A program made the position numbers and the translations under genes. Below the pieces are notes generated by a model, which was not told the origin of the DNA, searched no databases, and saw nothing but the letters and a program-made list of their open reading frames with translations. Positions 14,362 through 17,457 of a stretch of 17,457 nt of DNA are shown here, one piece after another (the stretch's first letter is position 1; each line of letters starts with the position of its first letter). Source of the DNA: Candidatus Agrococcus pullicola (GTDB lineage: Bacteria > Actinomycetota > Actinomycetes > Actinomycetales > Microbacteriaceae). Where the stretch lies: assembly GCA_019115685.1 (NCBI GenBank), contig DXDC01000226.1, forward strand, positions 1 to 17,457, written 5' to 3'.

Positions 14362-14958
14362 TCACCTACCGGGAGACTGCTGGTTCGGCGTTTGGCCGGG
14401 CTGCGCAAACCGCTGTTGGCGTGGGTCACGCAACTGATACGGGTCATCGTCGCGGCCGTGGCGGTGGAATCTCTCGTCGAACTGCGTCACGTGCCTCGTC
14501 CCCTGCCGTTTGAACACGCGGACGTTATCGCTCCATATCGTATCGATATTACTCCCGCCCGCCGAGAACAGGCTCGCAAGCAACAACACGACGAGCGCGG
14601 GGAAGAACACAACGCCCCAGTAGCGCATCCAGCCTCGGAATCCCCCGACGTGCCTGCCGTCGCGGGTACGCCGCGATTTGCAACCGGTGAGCAATTGGCC
14701 AACGCCAGCACCCCAACCGTAGAGCAGGCCAAGCAGCATGGATGTCACGGCAAGGCTTGCTACTCCGAACGCCGTTCCGACCGCGACCGCCTCGGATTGG
14801 ATGGCCTGCGTCGAGCTGCATACCGCCGCAACCGTCACACTCAGTATCAGCACGATCGCGGCATCGATGATGCGGGCACTCCAATGCTGCAGTGCACTCG
14901 CGGGCGAATACATGACTCCCCGGTACGTGATGCTCTGCCTGCCCGTGTTGTCTTTCAC
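14362..14958 (-). CDS. RDD family membrane protein
   Basis: A 198-residue protein. ARIIDAAIVLILSVTV near 28-43 is the family's first helix with its arginine and aspartate. Two more hydrophobic stretches follow (about 58-88 and 109-131), and the loop GQLLTGCKSRRTRDG near 87-101 then GFRGWMRYWG is the conserved RDD core. The last ~65 residues are hydrophilic and Arg/Gln-rich (RQQRFAQPGQTPNQQSPGR at the end), longer than in a minimal RDD domain. RDD proteins are integral membrane proteins, some proposed as sodium/proton antiporters; the role here is unknown. The GTG start is set by TAGTCT six bases upstream, the leaderless layout used elsewhere in this window. Confidence 0.85.
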   Translation of the reverse strand: MKDNTGRQSITYRGVMYSPASALQHWSARIIDAAIVLILSVTVAAVCSSTQAIQSEAVAVGTAFGVASLAVTSMLLGLLYGWGAGVGQLLTGCKSRRTRDGRHVGGFRGWMRYWGVVFFPALVVLLLASLFSAGGSNIDTIWSDNVRVFKRQGTRHVTQFDERFHRHGRDDDPYQLRDPRQQRFAQPGQTPNQQSPGR

Positions 14959-14964
14959 AGGGCG

Positions 14965-14970
14965 AGACTA
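14965..14970 (-). promoter_or_regulatory. -10 box of the RDD gene, leaderless
   Basis: TAGTCT on the - strand is followed by exactly six bases (CGCCCT) and the GTG at 14958, so transcription is expected to start at the start codon. Confidence 0.5.
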
Positions 14971-15031
14971 AGTCACGAGCATGTGGCTTTTCTGAAGAAC
15001 GCCTGCGTAGCCCGGGTCTCAACGGGGGCTG

Positions 15032-15349
15032 TCAGTGATGACTCCTGTGCCGATTGGCACGAATCAGCTTCAACAACAGCCACAGTGCGATCAGGACCAG
15101 AACTGCTGCAACACCGAACCCGACGCCCGTGAAGACGGGGTCGCCATTCACGGCTCCAAACACTCCCGTGCTGACAAACAGGATGAACGGGATGCCGAAT
15201 CCCAAATACAGCAGTGAAACGCTTGTTTCTGCTTTTGGCGAATTGTCGTCCTCAGCCTCGGGATCAGCGGCGACGTTGGAAGCCACGCCTTCTCGATCCT
15301 CGGGCGGGGCGATAACACGCTCATCTTCGTGATCATTGCGCATGGTCAT
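15032..15349 (-). CDS. Small two-helix membrane protein of unknown function
   Basis: A 105-residue protein. The first ~40 residues are acidic and polar (EDERVIAPPEDREG, DPEAEDDNSPKAE). Two hydrophobic helices follow (about 45-65 and 71-95), then a short basic tail rich in Arg and His (LIRANRHRSHH). It probably sits in the cytoplasmic membrane; I do not recognise a family. A strong ribosome site, AAGGAGGT (15358-15365 on the - strand), lies eight bases before the ATG at 15349. The upstream TTG at 15355 is only two bases from that site and is rejected as start. The gene follows the two tRNA genes on the same strand and precedes the RDD gene by about 73 bp. Confidence 0.8.
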   Translation of the reverse strand: MTMRNDHEDERVIAPPEDREGVASNVAADPEAEDDNSPKAETSVSLLYLGFGIPFILFVSTGVFGAVNGDPVFTGVGFGVAAVLVLIALWLLLKLIRANRHRSHH

Positions 15350-15357
15350 CGTCAAGC

Positions 15358-15365
15358 ACCTCCTT
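15358..15365 (-). promoter_or_regulatory. Ribosome binding site that fixes the start at 15349
   Basis: AAGGAGGT on the - strand is an almost ideal Shine-Dalgarno sequence, eight bases before ATG at 15349. It decides against the in-frame TTG at 15355. Confidence 0.75.
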
Positions 15366-15506
15366 GAGCCACCACGCTAACAAGGCGTCACGATGAGGAG
15401 GAAGGGGTTGACAACCACGACAGATAAGGAAGAATCTCGGCTCTCGCGGGAATTTCCTTCGATGTATTCCTCGCTGACGCTCGTCAACAAGCTCAATCGC
15501 CTCGGA

Positions 15507-15529
15507 AGAAGAAGCAAGCTCCTTCTTCT
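15507..15529 (-). terminator. Hairpin downstream of the tRNA genes
   Basis: AGAAGAAG (15507-15514) and CTTCTTCT (15522-15529) form a perfect 8-bp stem with a 7-nt loop, 17 nt after the end of tRNA-Met in the direction of transcription. The 3' arm is pyrimidine-rich on the - strand, but no T run follows, so a terminator is likely rather than certain. Confidence 0.5.
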
Positions 15530-15546
15530 CTCGGCTCAATCACTTG

Positions 15547-15620
15547 TAGCGAGGGCGGGGCTCGAACCCGCGACCTCACGATTATGAGTCGTGCGCTCTC
15601 ACCAACTGAGCTACCCCGCC
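15547..15620 (-). tRNA. tRNA-Met (CAT), elongator type
   Basis: On the - strand the sequence folds as a 74-nt cloverleaf. The acceptor GGCGGGG pairs with CCTCGCT (two G-T pairs). The D arm is GCTC/GAGC, the anticodon arm CACGA-CTCATAA-TCGTG with anticodon CAT, and the T arm GCGGG-TTCGAGC-CCCGC. The discriminator is A and the CCA tail is not encoded. The D-loop and G1-U72 end fit elongator Met rather than initiator, which has three G-C pairs at the anticodon stem. It is transcribed with tRNA-Thr 37 bp upstream. Confidence 0.95.
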
Positions 15621-15657
15621 GCAACGCTCGCCCAGGCAGCAACACCAAGCGAACGCG

Positions 15658-15729
<72 letters not shown>

Positions 15730-15752
15730 GTTTGCCAGAAGGCAACCGGACA

Positions 15753-15758
15753 ATCATA
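15753..15758 (-). promoter_or_regulatory. -10 box of the tRNA operon
   Basis: TATGAT on the - strand lies 23 bp before tRNA-Thr, close to the consensus TATAAT. The -35 region is unclear. A small hairpin, TTGCC-AGAA-GGCAA (15732-15745), lies between the box and the tRNA, in the 5' leader. Confidence 0.45.
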
Positions 15759-16436
15759 ACACCAACTCTCGCTGTGTAGAAACACGACGTCGCATGCAAT
15801 TCGCTGCGTTGACACGGGAACGCTTGCCGCATTTGCGAACGACGAGCTCTTGGTTGCCCTGCCGGCTGTCGGACGGACCGCTACAACCTACCCTGGCTCT
15901 CTTATGCCACTGCGGCGGCGGGCTCACGGCGGCCGGCTCGAGTACAGTCGCGCGCTCGTCTGAGCCTCGATACCGCGCCGAATCCGGTAGCTGCCGCGAT
16001 TATTTCGCGCAACGTCAACTCGGGGTTGCGCCTGCGGGTTTCCACGGCGGCTGCAGTAGCAGGTGAAGATCATGAGCTCGCAGCCGAGGCTGCGGAGCGA
16101 TGGAAGCCGTTAGTCCGTAGGTAGCTACGGCAGTTCGTTGCGGAGCCGCGCCGCTTCTCCGTCGAGTTTGAGCGCCACGTGTCAGACGCCGACGCGGGAA
16201 AGCACCAACACGGGTGGTCGTTGCATCCGTCTCGATTCCATGACTCTCCCGCTGCAGAACACACTGTGAACTCGGCGCATCGGCAGTTCAAAAGACCCTT
16301 AACATACTCGACGAAAATGCCTGCTCAGCATGACGATCGTTCGAAGTATGGAGCCTCGGGGCACAATTGCGATCGGCGCTGAACCGCTCTACCGCAGCCA
16401 ACGTTTCGCGGGATCAGCGGCGGCACCGTCAGTCAA

Positions 16437-16607
16437 ATGGAAGTGCACGCAAGCGGGGGAGTGTTCGGCGCGGTGGTCGAGCTCGAGCAGCCGCTCACGC
16501 CGGGGACCGGCACCGCCCCGAAGACAGAAGCGGGGTTCTCGTCCGACGATCGCAAAGATGAAGAGGCGGCGAGACGAGAAACTTCCGGGCCGCTGGTCTT
16601 CCGTTGA
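16437..16607 (+). CDS. Short unrecognised open frame, possible small protein or gene remnant
   Basis: Fifty-six codons from ATG, within a frame open since 16383. About three quarters of codons end in G or C, much more gene-like than the surrounding sequence. The peptide starts MEVHASGGVFGAVVELEQPL, continues with a polar stretch (TGTAPKTEAGFSSDDRKDEE) and ends ETSGPLVFR. There is no ribosome site or leaderless promoter before the ATG, so it may be the 3' remnant of a longer gene whose upstream half has decayed. I do not recognise a family. Confidence 0.3.
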   Translation: MEVHASGGVFGAVVELEQPLTPGTGTAPKTEAGFSSDDRKDEEAARRETSGPLVFR

Positions 16608-16686
16608 CTGCTGGATGGAAATTGCCGCGGCCTACGTACCGCAACGGAATCCGACGACACGGTACTCGGTGTTCCCAATGGGCACC

Positions 16687-16692
16687 TAGGCT
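16687..16692 (+). promoter_or_regulatory. -10 box of the GH13 gene, leaderless
   Basis: TAGGCT is followed by six bases (GAGAGC) and the GTG at 16699, the same layout as at 1268-1280. The -35 region is weak. Confidence 0.6.
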
Positions 16693-16698
16693 GAGAGC

Positions 16699-17457
16699 GT
16701 GAGCTTCGAGACTCCTGCCCAGCAGCCGTGGTGGCGCGACGCCGTCATCTATCAGATTTACCCGCGCAGCTTCGCCGATGCGAACGGAGACGGCATCGGC
16801 GACCTCGCCGGCATCGCGAGCCGACTCGAACACGTCGCAGCGCTCGGGATCGACGCGGTGTGGCTCAGCCCCTTCTACCGTTCACCGCAGCGGGACGCCG
16901 GCTACGACGTCGAGGACTACACCGACGTGGACCCGCTGTTCGGCACGCTCGACGACTTCGACGGGATGCTCGCTCGTGCGCACGAACTCGGTCTGCGCGT
17001 GATCATCGACATCGTGCCCAACCACTGCTCTGATCAGCACGAGTGGTTCAAGGCTGCCGTGGCCGCGGGACCAGGAAGCAGGGAGCGCGAGCGCTTCATC
17101 TTCCGGGCCGGGCGGGGCGAGCACGGTGAGGAGCCGCCGAACAACTGGCCGAGCATCTTCGGCGGCAGCGCGTGGACGCGACTGCCGGACGGCGAATGGT
17201 ATCTGCACATCTTCGACTCGTCGCAGCCCGACTTCAACTGGGAGAACCCTGAGGTCGGCGACATGTTCGAGCGAGTGCTGCGATTCTGGCTCGACCGGGG
17301 CGTCGACGGCTTCCGCGTCGATGTAGCCCACGGTTGCATGAAGCCCGAGGGACTGCCGGATATGGATGTCAGCGCCGTTTCGGTCGGCGAAATGGATCCG
17401 CCGTACTTCGGCGACGAAAGAACTCACGAGATCTATCGCCGCTGGCGTCGCATCTTC
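16699..17457 (+). CDS. GH13 alpha-glucosidase / oligo-1,6-glucosidase family protein, 3' end beyond window
   Basis: The first 253 residues of a glycoside hydrolase family 13 enzyme, which cleaves alpha-glucosidic bonds in malto- or isomalto-oligosaccharides, sucrose or trehalose-type substrates with retention. The N-terminus WWRDAVIYQIYPRSFADANG near 11-30, then DGIGDL, is typical of the oligo-1,6-glucosidase group. AGYDVEDYTDVDPLFGTLDD is near 67-86, conserved region I DIVPNH at 104-109, and region II GFRVDVAHG near 204-212 with the nucleophile D208. The acid/base glutamate and region IV lie past the window edge. No signal peptide is present, so it is intracellular. The GTG start is supported by a TAGGCT box six bases upstream. 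The neighbours do not show a sugar transporter or regulator within this window. Confidence 0.94.
   Translation, partial: MSFETPAQQPWWRDAVIYQIYPRSFADANGDGIGDLAGIASRLEHVAALGIDAVWLSPFYRSPQRDAGYDVEDYTDVDPLFGTLDDFDGMLARAHELGLRVIIDIVPNHCSDQHEWFKAAVAAGPGSRERERFIFRAGRGEHGEEPPNNWPSIFGGSAWTRLPDGEWYLHIFDSSQPDFNWENPEVGDMFERVLRFWLDRGVDGFRVDVAHGCMKPEGLPDMDVSAVSVGEMDPPYFGDERTHEIYRRWRRIF

Larger units (their letters stand above)
15730..16698. other. Long stretch without a confident gene
   Basis: About 970 bp between the tRNA promoter and the GH13 gene. All frames are short, broken or show poor codon bias; a frame across 15900-16120 is open to an in-frame TAG but has only about half G/C at third positions in the part I counted and no recognisable product. 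The only coding-like piece is the open frame ending at 16607. No RNA gene or IS was recognised. Pseudogenised former genes are a possible explanation. Confidence 0.5.

Noticed and set aside
15393..15587. + strand frame ending in VARAGLEPATSRL
   Set aside because: The end is the antisense of tRNA-Met, a well-known false protein; the rest covers the tRNA terminator.

Overview
The window looks like chromosomal DNA of a high-GC Gram-positive bacterium, most likely an actinomycete of the Micrococcales (Microbacteriaceae-like). Evidence: strong G/C bias at third codon positions, frequent GTG starts, TAGGCT-like -10 boxes placed 6-7 nt before start codons (leaderless genes), a tRNA-Thr/tRNA-Met pair and a MaoC-MaoC-murB operon. 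Mycobacterium tuberculosis has a comparable block (thrT-metT-rpmG2-hadA-hadB-hadC-trpT-secE-nusG). Species assignment is inference.

Left part, + strand: the 3' end of a PLP-dependent trans-sulfuration-family enzyme (2-1105), a perfect 22-bp inverted repeat (1116-1168), and a class I/II aminotransferase (1280-2473). Next come a TetR regulator (2619-3158), an AraC-type regulator (3329-4345) whose promoter contains a TetR-like palindrome, and an APC-superfamily amino acid/amine permease (4500-5987). Two related ~86-bp direct repeats (2494-2580 and 6223-6307) bracket this three-gene group. A tight four-gene operon follows (6415-9994): ABC exporter ATPase, ABC-2 permease, sensor histidine kinase and NarL-type response regulator. 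This is a typical self-contained export-and-sensing module of unknown substrate. A hairpin at 10024-10067 separates it from the convergent murB.

Right part, mostly - strand (read right to left): tRNA-Thr and tRNA-Met, a small two-helix membrane protein, an RDD-family membrane protein, an SRPBCC protein, a D-2-hydroxyacid dehydrogenase, another small membrane protein, then two MaoC-like hotdog proteins and murB joined by ATGA overlaps. rpmG, expected between the tRNAs and the MaoC pair by comparison with M. tuberculosis, is not visible. About 970 bp right of the tRNAs hold no confident gene, only one short unrecognised open frame. The window ends inside a leaderless GH13 alpha-glucosidase-type gene (+ strand, from 16699).

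The core parts are ordinary. The less explained parts are the repeat-bracketed TetR-AraC-permease group, three striking inverted repeats, and a palindrome in the promoter spacer of the MaoC-murB operon. I found no CRISPR array, no recognisable transposase or phage gene, and no clearly new multi-gene system.
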